Shown: positions 49,600 through 63,608 of the stretch, piece by piece
Numbering within the stretch: the stretch's first letter is position 1
How the letters are laid out: the number at the start of each line of letters is the position of its first letter
Assembly: GCA_039096225.1 (NCBI GenBank)
Contig: JBBPEB010000018.1
Coordinates: 62,001 to 126,000, forward strand
Length of the DNA stretch: 64,000 nt
Reading direction: 5' to 3'
Origin: Blastocystis sp. Blastoise
Taxonomy: Eukaryota > Sar > Bigyra > Opalinata > Blastocystidae
Notes under the pieces: model-generated
Told to the model about the DNA's origin: nothing
Databases searched by the model: none
What the model saw: only the letters and a program-made list of their open reading frames with translations
Program-made: the position numbers and the translations under genes

Positions 49600-50756
49600 A
49601 TGGTTGCTACTCTTAATTTACTTAAAAAGTCTTTTCGTTCTGACAAAGTATTTAGTATTTCTATTTCAATATTTTTTATGATGTAGATTCGTGTCTTATT
49701 AAAAGCTTTAAAAATTGAAAACATTCTAGTTAACGACGTCGAAGAACAACCTGTATGTTGTATAAATTTATATATTCATAAAAAATATTAGTCAGTTATT
49801 TATTCAAATGATAACGAAGAATTAAATGATACAAACGAAATTCTTAAGTAAAAGATATCCTATTGATCTTATATATATATATATATACTATTTTTCTAAA
49901 GGAAATTAGCTGTGAATTCAGAATTCGATTGTGAAGAAGAAAAAATGAAATCTGTATGTTTTTATTATAATACAATAATGTTTGAATATTCTTTGATTTC
50001 TTTAATTTTATTTGTTATGCTATTTATCAATTGAATACCCATAGTGGATTGAACTTAATAATACTGTTTTTGAAATTGTCTCTGCTGTTCTCAGTTTTCC
50101 TTATATGGGTCTGATTCCCGCAGAAGATGTTCCTGCTCTTGTATATATTATAATATTTATTATGATTTATATATATACTTATTTTTGTTCTTTCTTGTTG
50201 TTTTATTTATTCTATTTGTTTTGTTATTTTATTAATTATATTTATTATAATTATCATTATTTTATTTATATTTTTTATACATTTTATTGAATACTATGTA
50301 TATAGGCTGAAAAGAAGGCTCGTTCTGATATTCTTCGACATATTCGAACTTTAGAAAATCAATTAAAAGAAACAAAATATTTAACTGGAGATCATATTAC
50401 TATTGCTGATATACTTATTTCAACTACTCTCCGTCCTCTATTCCAATATGTATATTATTATGTTCATTATCTTTATTATCTTTATTATTATTATTATGTT
50501 CATTATTATTATTATGTTTATTATTATTATTATCTTTATTATTATTATTAACATATAGGTATTAAGTGAGGTTGAACGTAAAAATATTCCTCTAGTCAAT
50601 ACTTATATGAAAGACGTTACTAGTCAAGTATATATATATATATATAATTATGAATGAATAGTAAATTGATATATTATGCTTCTATAGTCTTATTATGTTG
50701 AAGCTCTTGGTGAAACAGTGTTTTTTGTTGGTGATAACAAGAAGAAATCCAAGTAA
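49600..50756 (+). CDS. GST-fold protein resembling the N-terminal domain of eEF1B-gamma
   Basis: About nine short exons join in phase from ATG 49600 to TAA 50754-50756, giving about 215 residues. The C-terminal half is a GST C-domain: SWIELNNTVFEIVSAVL, FPYMGLIPAED, ARSDILRHIRTLENQL, then YLTGDHITIADILISTTL. The last part holds the N-capping Thr-Ile-Ala-Asp that marks GST C-domains. It ends with VERKNIPLVNTYMKDVTSQ and LGETVFF, closest in layout to eEF1B-gamma and tRNA-synthetase-associated GST domains. The N-terminal half is poorly conserved. The protein stops with KKKSK right after the GST domain, so the EF1G C-terminal domain is missing. It may be a stand-alone scaffold subunit of a translation complex. 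Confidence 0.7.
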
Positions 50757-51150
50757 ACTAATGACTTTACATACAATTCAATTTCTATATATTCATTATT
50801 TTTTTAGATTGTATTGGTATTTTTTACATGATTAATATTTATATTTTTATTATACATATCTTTATTTATTAATATAAAATAATTTAATAAGATCACAATA
50901 AAAATTGTAAAGAAAAATCATTATCTTTAACAGTTTACTAAATCAATTTATATTCCTCAAGAATCACCATGTTAAAAACATTTTGTAATTTCTGACTAAT
51001 AAAATTAACAAAAAAAGAATGAATTCAATATCAAACGCTTATTAGAAATAAAGACTTGAGAATAATAATTTTAATAAAAAGTACTTACATGTATATATAT
51101 AATATAAATAAGAAATGAAATGTACTTTAAATGAATGTATATAATACTAT
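50757..51150. other. Convergent spacer between the GST-fold gene and coatomer gamma
   Basis: About 390 bp with no gene and two converging transcript ends. Confidence 0.6.
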
Positions 51151-51226
51151 TTATTGGAATAAAGCAAGCATCATTTCATTCACATTAGAACATGAACAAC
51201 GAATAGATACCTATATATAGAGTATT

Positions 51227-51297
<71 letters not shown>

Positions 51298-52876
51298 GAT
51301 TATGATTATGATTATGATTATGATTATGATTATGATTATGATGATTATTATGATTATTATTATCATTATTATTATTATTATTATTATTATATATTATTAT
51401 TATTATTATATACTTTAAGTACACATCCTAATTCTTTAGTCATAACAATTTGTCCACGTAATAATATTAATAATTGACCAACCATTTTACCTCCTAAGAT
51501 AAGATTGTGACTATGTGCCTATAAATATTATATATATATATATATATAGAAAACAAAGAACAATATAAATAAAAATATTTAAAAAAAAATGCAAAATCAT
51601 AATTATTAATATATAAACATAATAATAATATACTCCATTAGGAATAGTACCCGATCCTTCTAAAGGACTCAATCCAGTGATATTAATAATATTAGTAACT
51701 GCTTCTTGAAGATCAGTGAAAGGAAGAGTCAGCTTAGAGCTTAATTCATTTTCAGCACCAATTTCATTCCATTCACTACGATAATCAGAAATAAGTGATT
51801 TACCAATATAATCAACAGTAGTAATAATAAAAGATTCAATAGGATATTCTTCATCATAACCCTCATCATCTTCATCAGGTTCACCGTTATTATCCACTTC
51901 TTTTGTTTTACAACGTAAAGTACAATTAAAACTAGCTTCAGGAAGTATATATTCTTCATCATATGCATAAGCATAAGAGATATAACAACGACCAACTTCA
52001 TTAAAACGAATAATATCCGCGGGAATTTGATTGGTAAGAACCCATTCTTCACTATCCCCTTCATTTATACTCATATCAATAAGGGCATTCTCTAATAATT
52101 GATCATCAACAGTATTCTTAATTAAGAATTCAAAAACAATCATATTATTAAATATATGTTTGTATACACTAACAACATATTCTGTTTCTTCTTCTGTAAG
52201 TGCAAGAGGAGCACAAGTATGTATAAGAGGGCCAAGACCACTAAATTCAGGGATCTTATAAAGATTCATTATGGTATTCTCTATAGCAGGAGAAGTAGAA
52301 GAAGCAGCAGCTACAGGTGTAGAGAGAACACCAGAATCAGTAGAAGGAGTTGTTGCAGGAACAGACTATATATAATATAAGGAAATATATGATATTAAAT
52401 AATAGAATATGGTATTTAATACAATAGTATATAATATATAATATAATATAATATAGAATATAATATATATACAAGTGTAATTTGAGGTAAAACATCCCAT
52501 TCAATATCACCTTCAGTTTGACTAACTTTATATACATCTAAAGAAGCCTTTAAATATTCAGGAGAATAAGAAGAAGGGAAAGGAGTTAATAAAGCAGTAG
52601 ATATAGAAGCAGAAGTAGAAGAAGTAGAAGAAGAAGCATTTAAAGCTTCTAAAGCTAAAATAGAACGATCACGTACCTATATTTTATTATTATTATTTTT
52701 ATTATTATGATTATTAGTTATTTTTATTATGATTATGATTATGATTATTATGATTATTATTAAATATATATACTTCATCATCTTCATCTTCTAAACATCT
52801 TTTAATTAATAACTTGATAGAATGAGCAAGAGAAGGAACTTTTAAGCCAATTATAGTAAGAGCAGAAACAGCAGCT

Positions 52877-52920
<44 letters not shown>

Positions 52921-54092
52921 GTATAATATATATACCTCTAATAATAGCATTTTCAAGAATAATTCTGTTATATATAAAACGAATATATTTACTAGGACGA
53001 GAAGTAGTAGGACCATATTCTATATATATATATAAAATAATAATTATTATTATTGTATATACATACGAGCTAATAAGTCAATGATTTTAACATTTAATTG
53101 AGTAAATTCACAGTCTTCAATAAATTCACATAATATACTTAAACCAATTTCTAATGAAATAGGAATATCAATAACAATATGAATAATAGTATTCACAACA
53201 GCTGCTTTCATATCATAACTACCTTCCTCTCTTAAGAAGGAAGCTAAGAAGTTAAGTAAAATAACGTATTTATTAGTATATTTATTACATAATATATAAA
53301 TAGCTTTAATAAGAACTTGCTTGAATTCATCATCAATTTCATTCAAACTAGTAGTAATTTGCTTAATAAGAGACTCAACTTTATTTTCATTAACAGTTTT
53401 AAGTAGAGTAGAAATAGCAAGAGTAGCAATAGCACGATTAGGGTCGTTTAATAACGTTTCTAAATCATTATTACAACCAGTTAAAATAGAAGGATGATCT
53501 ATACTTAACTATATACATATATATATAGTATTCTAATTATTATAGTATTACAACAATAAATATATATATATATATATATATATACTTGATTAAGAGTACG
53601 AATAGAAGCAAAACGAGTAGCAGGTCGACAAGAAGATAATCCCATTTGAAGCATATTAACCGCGGGAATAAGGTCATCTTCAGAAGCATCAGGTAATAAA
53701 CATATAGCACGTGCAGCTTCAAGAGATACCATCTATATATATATTTGTATATATATTTATATTAATTTATAAAAACGAAAAATATATAAAAAATTAAAAA
53801 TAATAATAATATTTATGATATAATATATATATATATATATATATATACTTCGGAGGGATGACGAAGACATCTGATTAAATAATCATAAATATCTTTATAT
53901 AAGTTGCCATTACTACCACTATTCAAAGAATTCATATTTTCTTCTTTATTTGTAATCATAAATTGTACGGTGTAACGAATAATAGTACAAATAGATATAG
54001 CAGAGTAACCATCAGTAGTACGTAATTGATTCAATAACTATATATATAGTGTTTTATATTAATAATAATAAATATAATAATAAATATAATAA

Positions 54093-54128
<36 letters not shown>

Positions 54129-54442
54129 TAATGAATATAAAATATACCTTATTTAAAGCAAGTTTATCATTTTGTTTAATAAGATATAATAATAGAATAC
54201 TATGATATTGAACAAATTCTTCTTTTGAGGCTAATTGTTGATTAATTTCATTAATCCATCGACGAATAATATCAGGAGCCTCAGAATATAAGTATAAACC
54301 CGATAATAAAGAAGCAGAAGATACAGCAGGATTCTTATGAACAATTGCCTATATATATAATAATAATAATAAGCTAATAATAATATAATGTTATATATAC
54401 ATACTTGTTTAATATAACGTTCAACTTGTTGTAACATATTAG

Positions 54443-54477
<35 letters not shown>

Positions 54478-54513
54478 ATAAAAAAAAACCATATATAAAT
54501 AAATAAATAAATA

Positions 54514-54573
<60 letters not shown>

Positions 54574-55249
54574 ATAAAAAATGCCATATATCAATAAAAA
54601 AAAGCCATATATAAATAAAAAAATAAATATATATATATATATATACATCAAGAATTCTAGATAAAACACGAACAGCATTACTTCTGAATAATTCAGTTTC
54701 ACTATTTAAATCTTTTAATAAAGTAGAAACAACAATGATAACCTATATATATATATTAATAATTGAAATGATAGCTCAAACAAATATAGTAAAAATATAC
54801 TTCTTCTGAAGAAGTCTTTTCAGCAACTTCTTTGATAAATAAATAGGTCATTCTACGTAAGTTAGGCTATAGATAAATAGATTCATGATTCATAATTATT
54901 AAAATTAATATACATTTTGACTTTGAAATAATTTTGTAGAATTGAAGAAAACATCACTAATTTCTTGACTACTGAATTCCTTGCCGTCGTTGTTCATCAA
55001 GTAGAGTAATTTCGCAATAAGAACAATGCATTGATCAGGTTTTTGAGTAACAACAGAAGCATCATTGAATAATCTGCATTCTTGTAACACACCAGATACA
55101 GTCAAATTATAATATTGAGAGCTTTTCAAATCTTCATCTTTATCTTTTTCTGTAATATCAAAAAATTCCTTTTTGATCAAGGCCATAACTGACTCTTGAG
55201 GAGCTTCAGCAGGAGTTTGATTATCAGCGGGAGTATTTGATGAATTCAT
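51151..55249 (-). CDS. COPG: Coatomer subunit gamma (COPI coat)
   Basis: Gamma-COP is the large adaptor-like subunit of COPI, which coats Golgi-to-ER vesicles. The first exon is 54914-55249 (from MNSSNTPADNQ; contains ALIKKEFFDITEKD and TKLFQSQ) and the second 54801-54866 (PNLRRMTYLFIKEVAEK). The solenoid continues through VIIVVSTLLKDLN, AVRVLSRI, RYIKQAIVHKNPAVSSAS, MVSLEAARAICLLP, RFASIRTLN, NDPNRAIATLAISTLLKTV, YDMKAAVVNTI and YGPTTSRPSKYIRFIYNR. The Ala/Ser/Thr linker (~52320) precedes the appendage domain, with SGLGPLIHTCAPLALTEEE and ENELSSKLTLPF. The final exon ends at TAA 51151-51153. About 15 exons; full domain order and length are normal. Several introns are nearly pure (TA)n. Confidence 0.95.
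51225..51412. repeat. (ATT)n/(GATTAT)n array in the last coatomer gamma intron
   Basis: ATT repeats flank a block of GATTAT hexamers (51297-51345), then ATT again. On the minus strand this reads as poly-Asn/His, but it sits between the exon ending LGCVLK and the exon starting VSIRCSCSN and is spliced out in my model. Confidence 0.85.
54500..54573. repeat. (TA)n run in a coatomer gamma intron
   Basis: About 55 bp of TA follows AAAT tetramers, near a tandem 'tatatcaataaaaaa' pair at 54568-54605. Confidence 0.9.
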
Positions 55250-55827
55250 AGCAAAAACAAGTCTTATACAGAAAATGATGAAATCATTATTTCATGAAAA
55301 CCTTTAGAAAAAACCGCAATTATTTTTAAAACAAAAGACTTGAAAGAATACATTTTCATGATAATTTTTCTTTATGTTTGTCTTGCTTTTAATGATGATT
55401 ATGATATTTTTTTGTAGCTTAATACACTTTCATTAATTTATTCAACGTAATGAGAGTCATTTAAAAATTTAAATGTTTAAGATACTATAGTAATAGTCAA
55501 TTTAGTAATTAATTGATACTTAAGCTCATTTATCTAAGTGCTTTTTCATATAAAGACATTGAAAAAAATAGTTTGTCTGCATAGTTCATTCAATTTAACT
55601 GATAATAATGAAAACACTATTCCATTTTTGTACTTTATACTATGAAATAGTGTAGATTAACATCTCATAATGATAAGTGATAGATATAGAATTTTATTTC
55701 TTAATAATTTTTACGATATCAAAAAAAACAAATGTTTTATAATTACAAAAATTAATTGAAATAATAATGAAATACAAGAGAAATATGATGAATAATAAAT
55801 AATTGAATAAGTATAATAAAAGAAGAG
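55250..55827. other. Intergenic region upstream of coatomer gamma
   Basis: About 580 bp holding the coatomer gamma promoter and the sirtuin 3' end. No gene is visible. Confidence 0.6.
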
Positions 55828-58800
55828 TTAATAAGAATGATCAAAAGGAATAGTTTGTGGATAAATCACATCTTTCATTCTTTGATATCCCTTAAGAGTA
55901 TTTTCATAAACCCATGAGAAAATATCATAATTAAAAGAATCCTTATAATTTGAAGTATCATTTTCTTTTGTTTGATCCATGTTTTCTTCATGATTCTTAT
56001 ATAATTCTTCCATCATATGGAAAGCAGAAGATAGATCATCAGAATCATCATCACTATCTTCTTCCTCATTATTATTATTCGATTCATTATCATTATTCGA
56101 TTCATTATCATTATTTGATTCATTATTATTAGTATTATTAGTATCGTTCTCTACAATAGTATCTTCAGTAACAGTAGTATTATTAATATTTATAGATCCC
56201 TCATCATGATTATTTATAGAAGAATTATTCATATCCATACTAATGTCTTCTTCTTCATTTTCTCCTTCTCTTGCTTCTTCTTCATCTTCATTACCATTTT
56301 CTCTTTCTTCTTCTCTTTCTTCTTCTCCTTCTCCTTCTTCTCCTTCATTTTCTCCTTCTTGCATGGGATACATTTCTTCAATCGATGGTATAGGGTTTAA
56401 ACTAGGATTATAATTAATATTTTTTTCCCATGGGAATGTATCGATTTCATTTTGTTCTTTATATGTCGATATAAGTGTATTATATTCATCTATCCATCCA
56501 CATTCTTTAATAATATATATGCAACTTTCTTGTATATCCTGTAACATACATGCATCATTAAAACTAGAAATATATCAATTTATTAATATATATTATATAT
56601 AAAAGTTAATGAAATGAAAAATAACATATAATTATAAATTGATAGTATTAAATATATATATATATATATACACATCTAAATGAAAAAGTCCTACTCTTTC
56701 TTTATTAATAAGAAGACGTGGAAGTGATGGGGATGACATTAAAGGAATCAATCTATATATATTTATTGTATATATAATAATCATAATCATTATAATAATC
56801 ATAATAATCATAATCATTATAATCATAATCATAATCATTATAATAATCATTATAATCATAATAATCATAATCATTATAATCATATATACATACGCCATAG
56901 GTCGAACATGAAGTGATGTTCCCATGACGAGTAGCGCATCACTACTATCGATATCTTGAGGTAATTGACGATAAAAATCATCACAAAGATCTTCGTAGAA
57001 AAACACAATATCAGGCTTTAGAGAAAATAATAGAATAATTGTTGTAAATATAAAGAGAATGTATATTAAATATAAACATATATATAGAAGAAAAAATATA
57101 TGAAAAAAGAAATATATGTATATATAGTAATAAAAAGTAAAAGTATATATAATATCTAAATATATATTGATATATATACCTTAACATAGGATTCGCATGC
57201 TTCACAAACTGGAATCACATGACGATAAACACATTCCTTTAATCTATATATATATAATATATATATATAATTATATATACTATTATGATTATAATTAGAT
57301 ATCAGTTATATAAAAATGAATGACTATAAATAAGAAGAATACCTTTCAATATTATATGGTTTTTTGCAATTAATACATTTGGCAGAAAAGAAATGTCCAT
57401 GGCCCATTGTACATAGAGAAGGAGATAATCCAGATTTAAATTCTAATCCTGTATATATATATATATATGTTAATAAAATAATATTATGAATAAAACCATA
57501 GTATTTTGATAAAGAAAATATATATTTATAATACATTTAATAATATATATTAATATACCATCAATATTTTGAGTATAGATTCTACGTATGACTTGATGTT
57601 CTTCTAATAGTTTTAAGAAGAAATGAGCAGGAGTAGGATGAGGAAGAGATGCTTTGTTTTCATTATAAAATAATTGAGAAGATAAGATATAAAAGATAAC
57701 TAGAGAAACAAATAGAATGAAGAATAGTATTATAAATAATAAATTCCTAGATTATGAGAAAAAGAAAGAGATTAAAAGAGATAATTTATGTATATATTAA
57801 AGAAATAACAATAAAATATACCTGGATACACTTTAAAGAATCTTAAATCGAATACAATCGATGGATCTTTGAAATGAGGTACATGGTAATTCGAAATTGT
57901 ATTATAAAGACCAGTAGGACTTCGAAAATCAGGTATACCAGCTCCTATTAAAATATATAGAATTTTAGAAATAATAATGTATTATGAGAGATTCTATATC
58001 TCTTTATAGGTACAATTAATAAACATATGATAATAATAAGCATATGATAATAATAAACATATAATAATAATAAACATATAATAATAATAAACATATAATA
58101 ATAATAAACATATAATAATACTAAACATATAATAATAATAAACATATAATAATAATAAACATATAATAATAATAAACATATAATAATAATAAACATATAA
58201 TAATAATAAACATATAATAATAATAAACATATAATAATAATAAACATATGATAATAATAATGTTTATAAATAAAATTATACCTGTTGATAATCCTGCTCC
58301 TCCTAAAACAATCATATTTTTATAAACACCATTCTTAATATTATTTATAAATTCTTGAACTGAAATATTATTTCCATTCCAATAATGAAATGTACCTAGA
58401 TTCTTCATGTAATTTAATTCATTCATTGCAGAAAGTAGCTGAGAATAAGGCAAACGAAATAATCGACTAAGTGTAGTTGTTTCACTATTATCATTATATT
58501 CTTTAACAATATTATCTATAACATCACTTTCATCATCAGATCCACTTATCTGATCTAAACGATCCGCAAACGCCTGAGCTTCTTTTGAGTGAATTTGCAT
58601 ATCATCACTTTCTTCACTACTTGATTCATTGTTTTGATCCTCCTCTGATGACATCATTTGATCATTATCAACTGAACTCTCCTGATATCTAGATCCAAAA
58701 GTTGGCATATCAGGATCAACAATAATGTTCGATGAAACATATGGAGAATAAGCTATATTTATATTATTCTACATATTTAATACTAATTTCATACAATAGG

Positions 58801-59075
58801 CATCACTGAAGCTTGAACCCATATCTAAATCATCCTTGAATGAAACCTCATCCAAATTATTATTCAAAATATCTAGATCTATATCTATAAAATAATTATA
58901 CTATCAATATATTATTTATTATATACCCTGTGAGTCATTCAAATATTGATTTATATTCAAATCAGAAGAAGCATTGTCATCACTTGACGTTTCTAATGAT
59001 TGAATCACTATATATCATATGTAGTTATGTTTCTAACCAACTTGTCATACTCTTTTTTATTGCATCTTTATCCAT
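55828..59075 (-). CDS. Sir2-family NAD-dependent deacylase with acidic C-terminal tail
   Basis: Sirtuins remove acyl groups from lysine using NAD+. The N-terminal part (about 59075 to 58280) is acidic and Ser-rich, with a helical LPYSQLLSAMNEL segment. The catalytic core follows across TA-rich introns: VLGGAGLSTG + AGIPDFRSP, IYTQNID, catalytic His in MGHGHFF, Zn pairs KCINC and VCEAC, KPDIVFF, ALLVMGTSLHVRP, RLLINKERVG. GAGxSTxxGIPDFRS with TQNID is the class I pattern. The last exon (from about 56550) carries a long Glu/Asp/Asn tract with NESNND-type repeats (56060-56330) and ends FDHSY. The normal FGE after PDIVFF reads YED. The start used (MDKDAIKKSM) depends on two short upstream introns; a start at 58708 is possible. 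Confidence 0.9.
56775..56885. repeat. CATAATCATTATAAT-type array in a sirtuin intron
   Basis: Irregular tandem of ATAATCAT and TATAATCAT words, inside the intron between the HVRP and RLIPL exons. Confidence 0.85.
58018..58260. repeat. 17-bp tandem array in a sirtuin intron
   Basis: About 14 copies of AAACATATAATAATAAT. Two ATGATAATAAT variants mark the outer units at both ends. The array lies in the intron that splits the NAD-binding GAGLSTG|AGIPDF motif. Confidence 0.9.
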
Positions 59076-59424
59076 TGAGTGAATGAAAACAAAAACACTT
59101 TTGTATTCTGTTCTATTTATGTTTTCCCTATGTCATATATTTCGATTTCTCCCTTATGAACTTATTTTTCTTTCTTTATTTAAAAATATATACACATTAC
59201 TACAGCATCGATTATAAAAAAAAAGTCTTAATCTATACATCTATACGTTGTCATTATTCTAATGATACAAAATAAACAAAATAATAGCATAAATAATTAC
59301 CCAATGACTTTAAAATAGTAGTTTACATATCGAAAAAAATGAAAAAGAGATAAAAAAATAACAAAAGTAAAAAGTTTAGATTAGATCCGCCTGTTAAAAT
59401 GTTTAAACACTAAAGTTAATATCT
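59076..59424. other. Spacer between RPS15A and the sirtuin
   Basis: About 350 bp holding the sirtuin promoter and the RPS15A 3' end. Both genes are on the minus strand. Confidence 0.6.
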
Positions 59425-59814
59425 TTAGAAGAAGAAACCAAGAATCTTACCACCAGTTCTTCTCTTACGACATTCTTCGTGATCAATAATACCATAGGAG
59501 GTAGTAAGGACGATGTGTCCGAAACCACGAGCGGGGAGAATCTTGTTGGTCCATTGTTCAATTTCATCAACGGTGACATCAAAACGGGGAGAGATACAAC
59601 CACACTTGTTAAGACGACCATTAAGTTGGACAATAACCTTTCCAGCTCTGTGGTTATCGACAATTTCGATTTCATCGATGTAACCGTTCTTTTGCATGAC
59701 GGTGAGGAACTTAACAAGAACCTTAGAACAAGGTCTGACGAGAACTTGTCTCTTACCACGTTTTTCAGCGTTGGTAATGGTCTTAAGGGCGTTAGCTAAA
59801 ACATTCATAAGCAT
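59425..59814 (-). CDS. RPS15A: 40S ribosomal protein S15a (uS8)
   Basis: uS8 binds 18S rRNA in the small ribosomal subunit body. The single coding exon gives 129 residues and is alignable over its length: [66 protein letters not shown] and GGKILGFFF at the C-terminus. Start at 59812-59814 and stop TAA 59425-59427. Codon use is visibly more GC-rich than its neighbours, as expected for a highly expressed gene. Upstream, TTCTTC|GTATGTGC near 59915 could be the start of an intron in the 5' leader. Confidence 0.97.
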   Translation of the reverse strand: MLMNVLANALKTITNAEKRGKRQVLVRPCSKVLVKFLTVMQKNGYIDEIEIVDNHRAGKVIVQLNGRLNKCGCISPRFDVTVDEIEQWTNKILPARGFGHIVLTTSYGIIDHEECRKRRTGGKILGFFF

Positions 59815-60985
59815 GGTGAAGAGAATAGGACAAAAAAATAGATTATTGAAAATAAGTTATAAAAAGACATATATGAACATCATAATGTATATATAAGATA
59901 ATAATAAGCACATACGAAGAATTGGGCTGTAAAAAGAAACTTTAAAACAAGCAGAAATATGTGAAATATGCAAAAAGAAAAATGTGGTGGTCGTAGTGGA
60001 AAAGCTGACAAGTGGAGTTTTAAGCTTGAAAAATTAATGGTGGAAAATTTCGGATGGTGATTTTCGTCGTGGACATTTAAAAAAAATAATGGAAATCAAA
60101 AAAAAATTCATTTATTTTGGTGTTTTGCGTAATAGTAGGGGATATACTCATTGGCCTATACTAGAGAGTATTCTTTATTTGATGAAAAATGGTTTTTATA
60201 TGTTTTTCTTTGTTAACATAATGTAGAGTTGATTTATATAAAACACAGTGATTTATTATTTTATTAGATTGAACAATGAGATTTTTTACTATTTTTAAGA
60301 AAAATTAAAGTTAAAATTGATACTTAGTTAGACTATTCCCTTGATATGAATATATTAGAAACATCTATTATGTAGATTTATTATCTAACATATTTTAGCA
60401 TCATATCTATCTTTTAAATACAAAAAAAGATAAATCACTTTTATGATTTCAAAACTGATAATCATATTTATTCACTGAATTTAATGTAAATATAATTTAT
60501 TTTATACATTAATGATTTTGAGAATAAATGAAATACATTTAGACAGCATTGTTATTATCCTAATGACCGTTCTTTTAGCTATTGAATGCATATTTCTAAT
60601 ATCAATATCTAATTAGATTCAATAAACCATTTTCAGACAAATTGAATACAATTATCATTAATTTTGAAACTATTGATACTAATTTTTCTTTTTTTTCTTC
60701 TTTTATTTTGGTTTGTTAGAAGTATCTAATCTTTTGGCTCTCTATATAGAAGCATACAAGCATTGAGATAATACATTTCATAAATCACGTCCAATGACTA
60801 TTACAGTTCCTTCTTTACAGCGTGTATTATACATTACCAATAAACTGTATAAATTAATTTTTTAACAAAAAATAACAAGTAAATCTTATAACGCATCAGA
60901 AAATGAATGTACAGAAAACTGAATAAAAAAAAAGAACCGTTTTTCTTCACAAAAATTATTGTTCCTTTTCTTGTGCCTATAAACA
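59815..60985. promoter_or_regulatory. Divergent intergenic region, RPS15A / armadillo-like gene
   Basis: About 1.2 kb without a gene. The first 250 bp beside RPS15A are less AT-rich (ggaaagctgacaagtgg, ggtggtcgtag near 59985-60020) and may hold its leader and promoter. The rest is AT-rich spacer. Confidence 0.45.
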
Positions 60986-62546
60986 TGAATCAGACTCGTT
61001 TTGATATTGATGATCTTTGCAAAGAGGCTTTGTCTGGAATTGGAAAAGCAGAGCCCCACAATCAGTCATTACATAACATTGAAATTCTTTTACGTCGAGA
61101 TCCTGAGATTGAAACACATGCAAAAATTAATATTGGCTATACAGTGCTTACATATCTTCGTTACTTTGGTCGTAAATATGATTCTGCAAGGTTATGTCTT
61201 AATGTCGTTCTGCTTATAATTGATGATCGTATGCTTATTCCCTCTTTATATTTGTTTATTTCGTGTTTCTAGCGTACATTGCTACCATGATGGTGAACCG
61301 TAATATATTAAATTGTTTAAAGATCGTTATGGATAAATTTGATCAAGATAATGTTATTGTTGAGTCTTCGTTTAATATTATCGAAAAATTAATGAATTCA
61401 AGTATTTTTTCACTTTATCAAATAATATATATCATCAATTATAATCATTAATATTGAATATAGATGAATCTTATAATGCTTTAATGGAGCGAGGTATTAT
61501 ATATTTACTTGTTGCTCGTGTAGATACAAATCGTCGTTCTGAAAATGTAGTTCGACATGGACTGAGTTTATTACGTTCACTTATTATTCAAAAACGTATA
61601 TTTATAAAGAATTATTATATACTAAATAATAATTATATTTTGTTATATATATGTTTTAGTTATATATTATTTTTTATTGTTTTATATATGTCTTTTATTG
61701 GTATTTTATATACTATTTCAATAAATATATTTATATATATGGAATGATATTATTATATTTACTATAGATATGGATGAATCTATATTAACACATGAAGTGT
61801 ATTCCCAATTAATTGATAGTTTATATTCATTTTTATTAATCTATCCTGAAAATGCATTTATTAGTTTACATGCTGTTTATATATTCTCCTGGATTGTCGA
61901 GAAGAATGGTATGCTATATGTTATATATATATTTTATCTATATACTTATCTATCTCTATATATATATTTTTATCTATATATTTGTTTTTATCTATATATT
62001 ATCTATCTCTATATATATATTTTATCTATATATTTGTTTTTCTATATATATTATCTATCTCTATATATATAGATAAATCCTTAATTGAATTATTATTAAA
62101 ACAGAATATATTTCAATATATCGATTTAATTGTAGACAAACAGCGTGAAGATCAATGTGTCTCTGCCTGCTTTATTCTAGCCAATCAAGTTGTTCGTTGC
62201 TATAGTATTTATGCTTATATTTATTCTATTTATTATAATAATTTTATTTATTATGATAATTTTATTTATTATGATAATTTTATTTATTAATATTAATTTT
62301 ATTTATTATATATATTATATTTATTAATATTAATTTATTATTAATAATATACAGCATATCTCATATATATACTATACTATATGTTTATCTAGATAAGAAT
62401 AACGGAAGTAAGGAGCGTCTTTTTGAGTTTATTTCAGTATCTCAAATAATCCGGTCGACAACATCACTATTACAGAATGTATATATGTTTGATAATGGAG
62501 AAATGAGTACATATATGATTCTATTCCTGTCAGAAATATCAAAATC

Positions 62547-62583
<37 letters not shown>

Positions 62584-63556
62584 CTACTTATTCTTAACAT
62601 ATTCTATATACATTATATTCTATTGACCACATACTATATAGTAAATATGACGTCGATGTGTGTCTCCCAAGGGATTATACCCATTCTTATCAATATATAT
62701 ACATCTCATAAGAATAAAATCACTCTCCTTACGGCCTGTCTCTGCTTCTTAAATACTATTGCTTCTACGGGTATTTTATATTTAATTATTCTGTTTATTA
62801 TTATATTTATTATCATATTTATTATTATATTATTATTATTATATTATTATTTTATTATTATTTTATTATTATTTTATTATTATTTTATTATTATATTTAT
62901 TTATTCATGTATTATATATATAAATAATTCATATATATTCTTTAGATACATATTATTCTATGGTATATAATCAGGTCTTCATTAATTCCTTACTAAGTAC
63001 ACTTCTGCTCTATAAAGAAGATGAGAAGTTTGTTATTACATGCTTAGGAATGATACAACTATTAGCTAAAGATGGTATATATATATATATATATAGAATT
63101 ATGTGTATTCATAAAATAATAATTTATATATATAGAAGAGATGAGTGATTATTTATTTAAAAAAGATATATATTCTTATATAAATCCTTTGTTTACTTTA
63201 TATATAAATAATAGTACTATATGCCAAATAATTGTAGGTATACTTATTAATATTGTTACTAAAGGTATATATATAGATCATAAGTTATTATTATTTAAAT
63301 TATAAATTATAGATTACACATATATATTATATTATAATATTATAGGAGATAAATATGTTCATTACTTCTTGGATAGTGATATTATTAAGTATATATCGTG
63401 TATGCTCTTCAATAATGAAAACAATAACCCTCTCATCTATAACTGCTTATCCTTCCTCTTATTCTTATCTTATTCAGGTATTATATTATTATTATATATA
63501 TTTATTTATTATTATTTATTTATTCTTCTATAACATATAATAACTCTATTAACTCT

Positions 63557-63608
<52 letters not shown>

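Noticed and set aside
51185-51424. Asn/His-rich protein tail for coatomer gamma
   Set aside because: The stretch is bounded by a donor after LGCVLK and an acceptor before VSIRCSCSN, which restores the expected C-terminal end, so it is intronic.
57948-58247. Phe/Ile/Cys/Leu membrane-protein-like frames
   Set aside because: Translation of the 17-bp array in a sirtuin intron.
58018-58260. CRISPR-like regular array
   Set aside because: Units are contiguous 17-bp tandem repeats without spacers, in a eukaryotic intron.
59479-59896. Plus-strand frames of ~100 and ~66 residues over RPS15A
   Set aside because: Antisense shadows of the RPS15A coding exon, kept open by its codon bias.
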